Assembly: GCA_965200975.1 (NCBI GenBank)
Contig: OZ241740.1
Span: forward strand, 1,550,001-1,614,000
Direction of reading: 5' to 3'
Length of the DNA: 64,000 nucleotides
Source of the DNA: S5-327 sp965200975
GTDB taxonomy: Bacteria; Chloroflexota; Dehalococcoidia; Lucifugimonadales; Australimonadaceae
Part shown: piece after piece, positions 8,436 through 16,310 of the stretch
How the letters are laid out: each line of letters opens with the position of its first letter
Numbering within the stretch: position 1 is the stretch's first letter
Made by a program: the position numbers and the translations under genes
The notes under the pieces: generated by a model
The model's input: the letters and a program-made list of their open reading frames with translations, nothing else
The model's database searches: none
What the model was told of the DNA's origin: nothing

Positions 8436-8558
8436 TAGCCAACCTCGACGCACGGGTAGGGCGCGAGTATAGCCCACGTTCCTCCAGCCGCGACGTCCGC
8501 GCTTGACCCCCAGCCCCCGTATCTCCGTTAATTGACACTGCGACTACAGGCCCGAACG

Positions 8559-9065
8559 ATGATCTTCAGCATCCAACACCCCGCCGCCCTCCCCAACGCG
8601 CTGCGCCGCCCTCGGCGATCCCGCGCGCCCTCCATCTCGGGCGCCTCCGGCCCAGGAGAGAACGCCCGCCGAAAGTCGAGGAGGGGACAGGCCCGGCTCA
8701 TCGTCGCCGTCGCCCTCGTCTACGCCCTCCTCGCGCCTGTCTACGGGCCGCTGCTCTCTCCGGCGTTCATCGAGCTCCTCCCCAACCACGCCCACGTCCA
8801 TGCCGGGGGCCAGACCACATTCCACCTGCACACCTACGAAACGCCGCCCGACGCCCCCGAAGACGGCAGCGGCGTCTTCGCAATTCCCCCCGCCAACGAC
8901 GGCTCGTTCGCCGGCGGCGCCGGGCCTGTCGCGCTCGCAGCGCTCCTCCTTCTCGCGGCGGCGCCCGTGCTGACGCGAATCGCGCGCCGGCGTCCCGCGC
9001 GACTCGTCGGCGTAACGCTCGAAACCGACACGCCGCCGCCCAAACGCGCTCTTCTCCACGCCTAA
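8559..9065 (+). CDS. His-rich membrane protein of unknown function
   Basis: A 168-residue protein from ATG 8559; a TTG start at 8532 is possible but is more likely part of a TTGACA hexamer. A basic, proline- and arginine-rich N-terminus precedes a hydrophobic segment (LIVAVALVYALLAPVYGPLL). Next comes a short loop with several histidines (NHAHVHAGGQTTFHLHTYET), and then a second membrane segment near residues 125-145. The histidines could bind a metal such as copper; this is inference. It opens a same-strand run of four genes encoding exported or membrane proteins. I do not recognise the family. Confidence 0.6.
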   Translation: MIFSIQHPAALPNALRRPRRSRAPSISGASGPGENARRKSRRGQARLIVAVALVYALLAPVYGPLLSPAFIELLPNHAHVHAGGQTTFHLHTYETPPDAPEDGSGVFAIPPANDGSFAGGAGPVALAALLLLAAAPVLTRIARRRPARLVGVTLETDTPPPKRALLHA

Positions 9066-9107
9066 CCCGCTCCCTATCCCTATCCCGCTCCTTTCCAGGG
9101 TGACGAT

Positions 9108-9665
9108 GTGACGAAGAGCAGCCTGCAAAGCCGGCGCTCGTTCCAGATTCGGGTCGCGTTGCTCGCGGCGCTCGCCATTACGGCAGCCGCCGCTCCGGCG
9201 CACGCCCACGGACAGCACGACCTCGAAGTCGAGCTGTTCCGCGGCGCGCACGGCCCCTACGAGCTCTGGGTCACCGCAGTCCCTCTCGTCGGCTTCCTCG
9301 AAGTCGCCGTAACCTTCGAGCCTGACGATCCCAAGGCTCTGCTCGGCTACAACCCGCGAGTCGTCGTCTCAGCCGAACGCGACGGCGAGCGCCTCGGCCC
9401 CGCCGTCGCCGCCCGCACCTTCCTCGTATCGGCCAACGACTACTCGACCACGTTCGCCCCCGCCGCCGCAGGAGAGTGGCAAGTCCATCTCAATATCGAT
9501 TCCGAGCGCGGCCCCGCCGCCCTCACCCTGCCGGTCGCCGTCGTCGCGGGACAGCGGTTCCCGTGGACAGCGCTTATCGCAGGGCTCGGGCTGCTCCTTC
9601 CCATCCTGTGGCTGGCATGGGGAGCAGTCCGGCGACAGGGGCGCGCCTCAAGGCGGAGCATATGA
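9108..9665 (+). CDS. Exported protein with C-terminal membrane anchor, FixH/YtkA-like (tentative)
   Basis: A 185-residue protein starting at GTG 9108 with AGGGTGA upstream. A signal peptide is clear (RVALLAALAITAAAAPAHA, cleavage after AHA), followed by HGQHDLEVEL. A beta-rich extracytoplasmic domain follows, ending near VAGQRFPW, then one transmembrane helix (TALIAGLGLLLPILWLAWGA) and a short basic tail. The layout resembles FixH/YtkA-like or copper-resistance CopC-like domains, but I cannot confirm the fold. Its stop overlaps the next start (ATGA), so translation is probably coupled. Confidence 0.7.
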   Translation: MTKSSLQSRRSFQIRVALLAALAITAAAAPAHAHGQHDLEVELFRGAHGPYELWVTAVPLVGFLEVAVTFEPDDPKALLGYNPRVVVSAERDGERLGPAVAARTFLVSANDYSTTFAPAAAGEWQVHLNIDSERGPAALTLPVAVVAGQRFPWTALIAGLGLLLPILWLAWGAVRRQGRASRRSI

Positions 9666-10081
9666 CGCACGCGCTATCAGCCTTCTGCAAACCACTCCTT
9701 GCCCGCTCGCGCAAGCCGGCAGCCCTCGCCGCCGGCCTCGTCGTCGCCCTCGCGTTGGCCCTCGCCGCGTGTGGGGGCGGCGGCGCGCAAGGCAGGGCCT
9801 TCGAGCTCGCCGTCAGGAACGGAGAACTGACCGGCGACGACACCATCACCGTGAACCAGGGAGACACCGTAACCCTGAACCTCTCCACCGACAGCGCAGG
9901 CGTGTTCCACCTGCACGGCTACGACCTGCGGGCCAGAGTCGAGGCCGGCGGCCGCGGCTTTATCAAGTTCGTCGCCGACGCCACCGGACGGTTCGAGATA
10001 GCTCTCCACCCCACCGAGACCGGCCACGATATGAGCGCTATGAGCGACATCGTCATCGCATGGATCGAGGTGCAGCCCTGA
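9662..10081 (+). CDS. Cupredoxin-like lipoprotein
   Basis: A 139-residue protein starting at the ATG that overlaps the previous stop (ATGA at 9662). The signal peptide ends in a lipobox (LALALAACGGGG), so it should be lipid-anchored on the outer face of the cytoplasmic membrane. The remaining 100 residues read as a beta-sandwich: ITVNQGDTVTLNLSTDSAG, then FHLHGYDL, then GRFEIALHP. This layout is typical of EfeO/cupredoxin-like domains; HLHGYD and the final histidines are candidate metal ligands. It sits between a periplasmic-type protein and a polytopic membrane protein, in a likely four-gene operon. Confidence 0.75.
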   Translation: MTHALSAFCKPLLARSRKPAALAAGLVVALALALAACGGGGAQGRAFELAVRNGELTGDDTITVNQGDTVTLNLSTDSAGVFHLHGYDLRARVEAGGRGFIKFVADATGRFEIALHPTETGHDMSAMSDIVIAWIEVQP

Positions 10082-10101
10082 TTAAACGCGTTGAACGCGC
10101 G

Positions 10102-11604
10102 ATGATCCGGAGGGCTGCACTCGCGGCTATCGGCCCGCTGGCGCTGGCGGCGTTTCCGCCGGCCGCCCACGCTCACGGCTTCGGCGAACGCTACGACCTC
10201 CCTGTCCCGCTGGCCGTCTACGTCGGCGGGGCGGGGAGCGCCGTCGTCCTGTCGTTCGTCGTCATCGCGCTCTTCGCCCGCGCCGGCGGGAGCGGCGGCT
10301 ATCCGCGGCGCAACCTGCTGCGCCGGCGGATAGGGCGCATCCTGACGGACAGCCGGACGCTCTTTCCTGTGAAGCTCGCCTCGGTCGCCGTATTCGCCGC
10401 TTACCTCGTCGCAGGCTTCGCCGGCAACCAGGAGCCAAACAGCAACCTCGCTCCGACGCTTACATGGGTTCTCTTCTGGGTTGGCGTCGCCTACGTCAGC
10501 GGCCTGGCCGGCAACATCTGGGCCCTCGTCAACCCGTGGAAGATCCTGTTCGGCTGGGCGGAATCAGTCTGGCGACGCGCGACCGGCCACCGCCTCAGCC
10601 TCGACGTCGAGTACCCGGAGAAGCTAGGCGTCTGGCCGGGCGTCGCGCTCTTCGCGGTCTTCGCATGGGCCGAGATTGCATGGGCGCACTCCGGCATCCC
10701 ATCGAGCATCGCTACGCTCGCCCTCGCCTACACCGGCGTCACGTTCGCCGGCATGTTCGTCTACGGTCGGGACGTCTGGCTGAAGCACGGTGAGGCCCTC
10801 TCTATCGCCATGGCCTTCCTCGCCCGTCTCTCGCCCACCGAGACGCGCGCCCCCGCTCTCGACGGGCGAGGGACGGCCATCGACGACTACGAGGCGTTCG
10901 CCGCGGCGCCCCCGGAGCAGCGGGAATGGAGCCTGCGCCCCTGGTGCGCCGGACTGCTCACCGGCGAGCGCCTCAGCCTGTCCGCCTCCGTATTCCTCGT
11001 TCTGATGCTATCGACCGTCTCGTTCGACGGTTTTGCAGAGACGCCGCTGTGGGCGGCGTTCCTCGCCGACTCCTACAGCGCATTCTCCTGGCTTGGAACG
11101 CACGCCTTCACCGGCGTCAAGACGTTCGGGCTGCTGTTGACGCCGGCGGCGCTGTTCGCGGCGTTCGGCCTCACGGCAGCGCTTATGCGCCGCCTCGGGG
11201 GCTCAGAAGAGCCGGTAAGCGGCCTCATCGGCGCGTTTGCCCTGTCGCTCACGCCCATCGCGCTGGCGTACCACGTCGCCCACTTCTTCAGTTACCTGCT
11301 CATCCAGGGCCAGCGCGTCATCCCGCTCGCGTCCGACCCGTTCGGATGGGGCTGGGATCTGTTCGGCACAGCCGGCTACGAGATTGACATTGGCGTCGCC
11401 GACGCCCGTTTGGCGTGGGCCGTTGGGGTAGGGGCCATCGTGATCGGGCATATCGCCGCCGTCTATGCGGCGCACGTCATAGCCGGGCGGACATTCGCGT
11501 CACGCGCTCTTGCCCTGCGCTCTCAACTGCCGATGATGGCCCTGATGACCGGCTACACGATGTTCAGCCTCTGGATCGTCGCGCAGCCGATCGTGTCGCA
11601 CTAA
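10102..11604 (+). CDS. Polytopic membrane protein (family often labelled fenitrothion hydrolase)
   Basis: A 500-residue protein from ATG 10102. An N-terminal signal-like helix ends AAHAHGFGERYDLPVPL, and roughly ten or more further membrane helices follow, including YVGGAGSAVVLSFVVIALF and GVKTFGLLLTPAALFAAF. The sequence HGFGERYDLPVPL followed by a helix is characteristic of an actinobacterial/Chloroflexi membrane family that databases often call fenitrothion hydrolase. That name comes from one distant relative, and I do not take it as a function here. Conserved-looking histidines in helices (AYHVAHFFSYLLIQGQR) could bind a metal or haem. It is the last gene of the cassette beginning at 8559. 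Confidence 0.7.
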   Translation: MIRRAALAAIGPLALAAFPPAAHAHGFGERYDLPVPLAVYVGGAGSAVVLSFVVIALFARAGGSGGYPRRNLLRRRIGRILTDSRTLFPVKLASVAVFAAYLVAGFAGNQEPNSNLAPTLTWVLFWVGVAYVSGLAGNIWALVNPWKILFGWAESVWRRATGHRLSLDVEYPEKLGVWPGVALFAVFAWAEIAWAHSGIPSSIATLALAYTGVTFAGMFVYGRDVWLKHGEALSIAMAFLARLSPTETRAPALDGRGTAIDDYEAFAAAPPEQREWSLRPWCAGLLTGERLSLSASVFLVLMLSTVSFDGFAETPLWAAFLADSYSAFSWLGTHAFTGVKTFGLLLTPAALFAAFGLTAALMRRLGGSEEPVSGLIGAFALSLTPIALAYHVAHFFSYLLIQGQRVIPLASDPFGWGWDLFGTAGYEIDIGVADARLAWAVGVGAIVIGHIAAVYAAHVIAGRTFASRALALRSQLPMMALMTGYTMFSLWIVAQPIVSH

Positions 11605-11619
11605 CCCCTCGCAGGCGAG

Positions 11620-11631
11620 AGCCCCGGGGCT
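11620..11631. terminator. Palindrome in the convergent gap between the membrane cassette and phoU
   Basis: AGCCCCGGGGCT is a perfect 12-base palindrome filling most of the 28-base gap between two convergent genes. It could act as a bidirectional terminator stem; no T-run follows on either strand. Confidence 0.35.
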
Positions 11632-11632
11632 G

Positions 11633-12307
11633 TTACTTGGGCGTCAGGCTCGGCTCCATCTTGCCGGTAACCAGGTAGATGACCTGCTCCGCAATATTCG
11701 TCGCCCGGTCGGCGATGCGCTCGAGGTCGTGCGCCGCCCACAACAGATAGGTCGCGCGCTCGATCACCTTGGGGTCTTTGAGCATCAGCAGCAGCAGCTC
11801 GTGGTACACCTGGTCGTAGAGCATATCGACCTCGTCGTCGTCGGAGAGCACCTGACGCGCGAGGTCGGTGTCGCGCCTGACCAGAGCGTCAAGCGAGGCG
11901 CGCAGCATCGCCGCCGATTTCTCGGCCATACGGGGAATATCAACCAGCGGCTTGACCGGGGGCTGGTCGCCCATCATCAGGCTGATCTTGCTGATGCCTT
12001 CGGCGTAGTCGCCGATGCGCTCCAGCTCCATCGAGATATGCAGCGTGGTGATGAGCGTGCGCAGATCGAAAGCCACGGGCTGCTGGCTGGCGATGAGGTC
12101 GACGACGCGCTCTTCCAGCTCCGTCCGGCGCGCGTCGATCAGGTCGTCCTCGCGAATGACCTGCCGCGACAGTTCGAGGTCGCGGTCCTTCAGCGACGCA
12201 ACAGCTCTCGCGATCGCCTTCTCCACCATGCTTCCCAGCGTAAGGAGGCCGTCTTGCAGCTCCTGCAGCGCGTGATCGAACTGGGCTCTCGGCCTCGGAT
12301 TGAACAT
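11633..12307 (-). CDS. phoU: Phosphate transport system regulator PhoU
   Basis: A 224-residue all-alpha protein, the usual length of PhoU, made of two tandem three-helix PhoU domains. The family signatures ERIGDYAEGISK and DLERIADRATNIAEQVIYL, with the E-R-x-x-D metal-binding pattern, occur once in each half. PhoU restrains the PhoR kinase and the Pst transporter when phosphate is plentiful. It is the last gene of the pst operon, 16 bases after pstB, as expected. Confidence 0.96.
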   Translation of the reverse strand: MFNPRPRAQFDHALQELQDGLLTLGSMVEKAIARAVASLKDRDLELSRQVIREDDLIDARRTELEERVVDLIASQQPVAFDLRTLITTLHISMELERIGDYAEGISKISLMMGDQPPVKPLVDIPRMAEKSAAMLRASLDALVRRDTDLARQVLSDDDEVDMLYDQVYHELLLLMLKDPKVIERATYLLWAAHDLERIADRATNIAEQVIYLVTGKMEPSLTPK

Positions 12308-12323
12308 TGTGCGCCTCCTCGCC

Positions 12324-13115
12324 CTAACCGAACCGCCCGGTGATGTAGCCTTCGGTGCGTTCGTCTCGCGGGTTCGTAAAGATCTGGCTGGTCTCGCCGA
12401 CCTCTACGAGATAGCCTGCCCGGTCTTCTCCCATAGTCATAAACGCCGTCAAGTCCGACGCCCGCGCGGCCTGCTGCATATTGTGCGTCACGACGATGAT
12501 TGTATAGTCCTGCTTCAGCTCCCGCATAAGGTCTTCGATTGCAAGCGTCGAAATCGGATCGAGCGCCGAAGCCGGCTCGTCCATCAGGATAATGTCCGGC
12601 TGCACCGCTACGGCCCGCGCGATGCACAGCCGTTGCTGCTGCCCTCCGGAGAGGGCCAGGCCGCTCGACTTCAGCCGGTCCTTCACTTCGTCCCAGAGCG
12701 CCGCCCGCCGCAGCGACGACTCAACGGCTTCATCGAGGTTCCCGCGGAACCCGTTGATGCGGAGCCCGAACGCCACGTTGTCGTATATCGACTTCGGAAA
12801 CGGGTTAGGCTTCTGAAACACCATGCCGACGCGCAGCCGTATCTCGGTAGGATCGACGCTCGGGTGGTAGATATCCTCGCCATTGAAGAGCACCTGGCCG
12901 TACACCCGAGCTCCCGGCACCAGATCGTTCATGCGGTTGAAGCAGCGCAGCAGCGTGCTTTTGCCCGAACCCGACGGGCCGATGAGCGCCGTAACCGCAT
13001 TCCGCTGCACTGCGAGGTTGATGTTCCGCAGCGCCTGGAAAGAGCCGTAGTACATATCCAGATTCGAAACCTGCAGCGTCGTATCCGTGGTTTTGGCCAG
13101 AGGCGCAGTTGTCAT
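12324..13115 (-). CDS. pstB: Phosphate ABC transporter ATP-binding protein PstB
   Basis: A 263-residue ABC ATPase. Walker A is GPSGSGKST, the signature LSGGQQQRLCIARA, Walker B ILMDEPASALDP, and the switch histidine lies in VTHNMQQA. The N-terminal DMYYGSFQALRNINL and the PstB-typical RMNDLVPGARVYG segment identify the phosphate branch. It energises phosphate import through PstAC. The start codon overlaps the pstA stop (ATGA), which indicates translational coupling. Confidence 0.97.
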   Translation of the reverse strand: MTTAPLAKTTDTTLQVSNLDMYYGSFQALRNINLAVQRNAVTALIGPSGSGKSTLLRCFNRMNDLVPGARVYGQVLFNGEDIYHPSVDPTEIRLRVGMVFQKPNPFPKSIYDNVAFGLRINGFRGNLDEAVESSLRRAALWDEVKDRLKSSGLALSGGQQQRLCIARAVAVQPDIILMDEPASALDPISTLAIEDLMRELKQDYTIIVVTHNMQQAARASDLTAFMTMGEDRAGYLVEVGETSQIFTNPRDERTEGYITGRFG

Positions 13116-14002
13116 TCTTCAGACCTCTTCTGCGTACGATTACGGATGTAGATCGCCACGGCGTTCATCGAGAGCAGCACTCCCAGCAGAATGATGATCC
13201 CCGCCGCGGCAATGCCCCGGAAGTCCGCCTGAGGCTGGCTCACCCAGTTGTATATCTGGATAGGCATCACGGAGAACTCGTCCAATGGGTCGGTCGGGAT
13301 GAACGTCAGGAAGACCAGCGCGCTAATGGCCACCATTGGCGCAGCCTCGCCGATCGCTCGCGACATAGCGAGAATCGTGCCCGTCATGATGCCAGGCGTC
13401 GCCTGCGGCAGCACAACGTCCCGCACCGTCTGAAACTTGGTGGCTCCCAGGCCGTACGACGCCTCCCGGTAGGTCGATGGAACGGCGCGGATAGCCTCCC
13501 GCGAGGCGATAATGACAATGGGCATCACGAGGAGCGACATCGTCAGCGCGCCCGCGATGACGGTGCGGCCCATCGACAATATCTGCACGAACACGGCAAG
13601 GCCGAGCAGTCCGTAGACGATAGACGGCACTCCGGCAAGATTCGACACGTTCACCTCGATGATCCGCGTCAGCCAGTTCTTCGGCGCGTACTCCTCAAGG
13701 TAGATGGCTGCGCCCACGCCGACAGGCACCGTGAACAGAAACGTCAGCCCCATAATCCAGATAGTCCCGAAGATGGCGGACCTCATGCCAGCCTGTTCGG
13801 GGAAGCGGGAAGGGTAGTCGGTGATGAAGTGGAGGCTCAGCCACGGCGTTCCTTCCCACAACACGCGAATCAGCAGGGACGCCAGCCCTGCAAGTCCAAG
13901 GAAGATCGCCGCAAGGAACAGGACGTAGGCGACGCCGCCTATCCTCTTCCGCCTCTCGAGGCGCGGGTTCAGCATCGCGGCGTATTTGGCGGAGGCAGCC
14001 AT
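13112..14002 (-). CDS. pstA: Phosphate ABC transporter permease PstA
   Basis: A 296-residue membrane protein with about six helices. The binding-protein-dependent transport signature with the EAA loop (REAIRAVPSTYREASYGLGATKFQT) contacts PstB. The segment IYLEEYAPKNWLTRIIE and the ending FTFIPTDPLDEFSVMP-like motif are typical of PstA. It pairs with PstC to form the membrane channel. Spacing to pstC is two bases and it overlaps pstB by four. Confidence 0.96.
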   Translation of the reverse strand: MAASAKYAAMLNPRLERRKRIGGVAYVLFLAAIFLGLAGLASLLIRVLWEGTPWLSLHFITDYPSRFPEQAGMRSAIFGTIWIMGLTFLFTVPVGVGAAIYLEEYAPKNWLTRIIEVNVSNLAGVPSIVYGLLGLAVFVQILSMGRTVIAGALTMSLLVMPIVIIASREAIRAVPSTYREASYGLGATKFQTVRDVVLPQATPGIMTGTILAMSRAIGEAAPMVAISALVFLTFIPTDPLDEFSVMPIQIYNWVSQPQADFRGIAAAGIIILLGVLLSMNAVAIYIRNRTQKRSEE

Positions 14003-14004
14003 CG

Positions 14005-14988
14005 CTAGTACTCCTCACGGAAGCGCCGGACCAGGAAGTGGCCGAGCACATTCATTCCCAGTGTGAACACGAACAGGAGCAGGCCCACCGCAAAGATGGT
14101 GTTGTACTCCAGCGACCCGTGGGGCGTTTCGCCCAGCGAGAGCTGCACAATAAAGGCAGTCATCGCCTGAATGCTCTCTATCGGATTGAACGTTAGCCGC
14201 GGAGTGGCGCCGGCGGCGAGCGTCACCAGCATCGTTTCGCCTATCGCGCGGGAGAACGCCAGGATGAACGAGGCGACGATGCCGGAGAACGCGGCGGGCA
14301 CGACAATGCGAAGCGACACTTCGAGGCGTGTGCCGCCCAGCGCATAGGCCGCGTTGCGTAGCGACCGTGGCACCGCCACCATCGCGTCTTCGCTGAGGGA
14401 CGAGACCATCGGAATGATCATCAGGCCCATTACGAGGCCGGCGCTCAGGGCGTTGAAGACGAGCAGGTCTTCCCGGAAGGGGCCGAACGGAATCTTCTGC
14501 AACTGGGGCGTAACGAACGTGAGGGCGAAGTAGCCATATACGACGGTGGGGATCCCTGCGAGCACTTCGAGAACTGGCTTGATCGCGCGCCGCGCCTTGT
14601 CGGGCGCGTACTCCGAGAGATAGATGGCGATGGCCAAGCCGGCAGGAACGGCGACGGCTGCCGCGATGGTCGCGACCAGCAGGGTGCCGCTCACAAGCGG
14701 AAGCACTCCGTAGTGGCGGTTGCCGTCCGCGTCCTTCAGGATTGGCGACCACGTAGCGCCGAACAGGAAGTCCCATACGGGGATCTCGCGGAAAAAGCCC
14801 AACGCCTGGCTGAGCAAGCTCGCCACGATCCCGAACGTGGTGACGATAGACATGACTGCGCAGGCGAAGAAGAGCGCATGCACAATGCGTCCCTGAAGGA
14901 CGCCGCGCTTGTGGTCGCGCTTCAACTGCACAGCGCGTTGGGTCTGCCAGGCGTCGGATGCGGAGCCATCTCGCGCAGTAGTGTCCAT
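14005..14988 (-). CDS. pstC: Phosphate ABC transporter permease PstC
   Basis: A 327-residue permease. Two adjacent starts exist (GTG 14991, ATG 14988); the GGGAAG site is better spaced for the ATG. Features are an N-terminal cytoplasmic extension, a helix at FFACAVMSIVTTFGIVASLL, the PstC-typical FLFGATWSP, IYLSEYAPDKARRAIKP and an EAA loop (VPRSLRNAAYALGGTRLEV). It lies after the pstS-pstC gap that carries a strong hairpin, which may set the ratio of binding protein to permease. Confidence 0.96.
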   Translation of the reverse strand: MDTTARDGSASDAWQTQRAVQLKRDHKRGVLQGRIVHALFFACAVMSIVTTFGIVASLLSQALGFFREIPVWDFLFGATWSPILKDADGNRHYGVLPLVSGTLLVATIAAAVAVPAGLAIAIYLSEYAPDKARRAIKPVLEVLAGIPTVVYGYFALTFVTPQLQKIPFGPFREDLLVFNALSAGLVMGLMIIPMVSSLSEDAMVAVPRSLRNAAYALGGTRLEVSLRIVVPAAFSGIVASFILAFSRAIGETMLVTLAAGATPRLTFNPIESIQAMTAFIVQLSLGETPHGSLEYNTIFAVGLLLFVFTLGMNVLGHFLVRRFREEY

Positions 14989-15084
14989 CACAGCTTCCCG
15001 CTTAGTCTAGTGGGGCGCCTCGTATCCTCGTTCCTTCGTTCCTTCGTTCCTTCCCTAAGCCCTGTCGCGTACAGACATCCAGAG

Positions 15085-15118
15085 GGCCAGAGCGTCCGGC
15101 GAGACGGGCGCTCTGGCC
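15085..15118 (-). terminator. Hairpin between pstS and pstC
   Basis: GGCCAGAGCG (15085-15094) pairs perfectly with CGCTCTGGCC (15109-15118). It lies about 60 bases downstream of the pstS stop and about 95 bases before pstC. In many bacteria a hairpin here stabilises or partly terminates the abundant pstS transcript. It has no T-run, so partial attenuation or 3' stabilisation is more likely than full termination. Confidence 0.6.
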
Positions 15119-15176
15119 GGTCAGGGGCGAACCCTGGCGGGAGGAAGACCACAGCCCTCCCCCGGAGAGAGCCAAA

Positions 15177-16148
15177 TTAGAGGCCCGCCGCCGCCTTGTT
15201 CGCCGCGTACACGCTCCGGGCGACGGGCACGTACCCCTCTTCCGCTGTCAACTCGTACCCGTGATCCATGTAGTACTCGACGAACGCAAGCACCTCCGGA
15301 CGATCCAGACTCGCCGCGTTCACGTAGATGAACAACGGACGCGACAGCGGCGCGTACGACCCGTCCTCTATCGTCGACGGCTCCGGAAGCACGCACCCGT
15401 CCCCGCCGTCCACACCTACCACTTTCAGTTTCTCCTGGTTCTCCTGGTAGTACGCGTACCCAAAGTACCCCAGCGAACCCCGGTCTCCTCCTATCCCTTG
15501 AACCAGCACGTTGTCGTCCGCCGACGCCGTGTAGTCCGCGCGCGACACCTGCGCCTCTCCGTTGATCTCTTCCGTGAAGTAGTCGAACGTCCCAGAGTCC
15601 GTGTCAGGCCCGTACAACCGAAGACGCCGGTCAGGGAACCCCGGCCTCACCTGGCTCCAGTTGTTTATCTCGGACCCAGGCGCCCATATCGCGTTCAACT
15701 CCTCCACCGACAGACAGTCCACAAAGTCGTTCGACGGGTGCACCATCACCGACAACCCGTCTGTGCCGACCCGCATCTCGATGTACTCAATTCCGTTCGC
15801 CGCCGCCGCCTCGCTCTCGGAATCCTTGATCGGGCGCGACGCGTTCGATATGTCCGTCTCTCCCGTCGTGAACCGCTTGAAGCCGCCTCCCGTCCCGGAC
15901 ACCGCCACGTTCACCTGCACGCCGGGCTGGCCCTTCCGAAACTCCTCCGCGACCGCCTGCGTCACCGGAAACGCCGTCGACGAGCCATCTATCTGTATCG
16001 TCCCCCTCAGCTCCATCGCGGCTGTCGACGCGCCCGGCGGGCTGGTGGGCGCCGGGGTAGGGTCTGACGAGCACGCCGCGACGAGCATCGCGGCAAGGGC
16101 TGCTGCTACGATCGCCAAGCTATTGAGACGGCGCTTACAGGGACTCAT
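15177..16148 (-). CDS. pstS: Phosphate ABC transporter substrate-binding lipoprotein PstS
   Basis: A 323-residue protein. The start MSPCKRRLN at 16148 is fixed by a GGAGGAGGAG ribosome binding site directly upstream; longer in-frame extensions lack one. A lipoprotein signal peptide ends LVAACSSD. The mature part has the phosphate-binding segment IQIDGSSTAFPVTQAV and the second cluster SGTGGGFKRFTTGETDISNA, both typical of PstS. The Pro/Thr-rich linker after the lipid Cys is usual for monoderm-type lipoproteins. It is the first gene of pstS-C-A-B-phoU. Confidence 0.96.
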   Translation of the reverse strand: MSPCKRRLNSLAIVAAALAAMLVAACSSDPTPAPTSPPGASTAAMELRGTIQIDGSSTAFPVTQAVAEEFRKGQPGVQVNVAVSGTGGGFKRFTTGETDISNASRPIKDSESEAAAANGIEYIEMRVGTDGLSVMVHPSNDFVDCLSVEELNAIWAPGSEINNWSQVRPGFPDRRLRLYGPDTDSGTFDYFTEEINGEAQVSRADYTASADDNVLVQGIGGDRGSLGYFGYAYYQENQEKLKVVGVDGGDGCVLPEPSTIEDGSYAPLSRPLFIYVNAASLDRPEVLAFVEYYMDHGYELTAEEGYVPVARSVYAANKAAAGL

Positions 16149-16192
16149 TGCTCCTCCTCCAGAGTGGCTCGTCTCAACCATACGGAATGGAG

Positions 16193-16232
16193 GTTAACAC
16201 TCGACCAGAGCCCTCATTAATGAGGAGTTAAG
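16193..16232 (-). promoter_or_regulatory. Candidate Pho-box region with a 14-bp palindrome upstream of pstS
   Basis: CCTCATTAATGAGG (16212-16225) is a perfect palindrome in an AT-rich patch. On the minus strand CTTAAC (16232-16227) and ATTAAT (16221-16216) are 11 bases apart, and GTTAAC (16198-16193) lies 23 bases further on. Direct TTAAC-like repeats on one helix face are how PhoP/PhoB-type regulators bind. The cognate phoBR genes are the next genes upstream. Confidence 0.5.
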
Positions 16233-16310
16233 CGACGCTTTGGCTCACGCCGATTCTTTGCGTCCGGGAGGAGCGAGACCGCTCGGCGAGAGGAGCGCGC
16301 GGCCTGCCGG

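Noticed and set aside
8532..8537. TTGACA as the -35 of the gene at 8559
   Set aside because: The hexamer is good, but at 17 bases spacing the -10 (AACGAT) is poor and transcription would begin inside the coding sequence.
10102..11604. Fenitrothion (organophosphate) hydrolase function
   Set aside because: The name is a database label for a large membrane family; no phosphotriesterase motif is visible.
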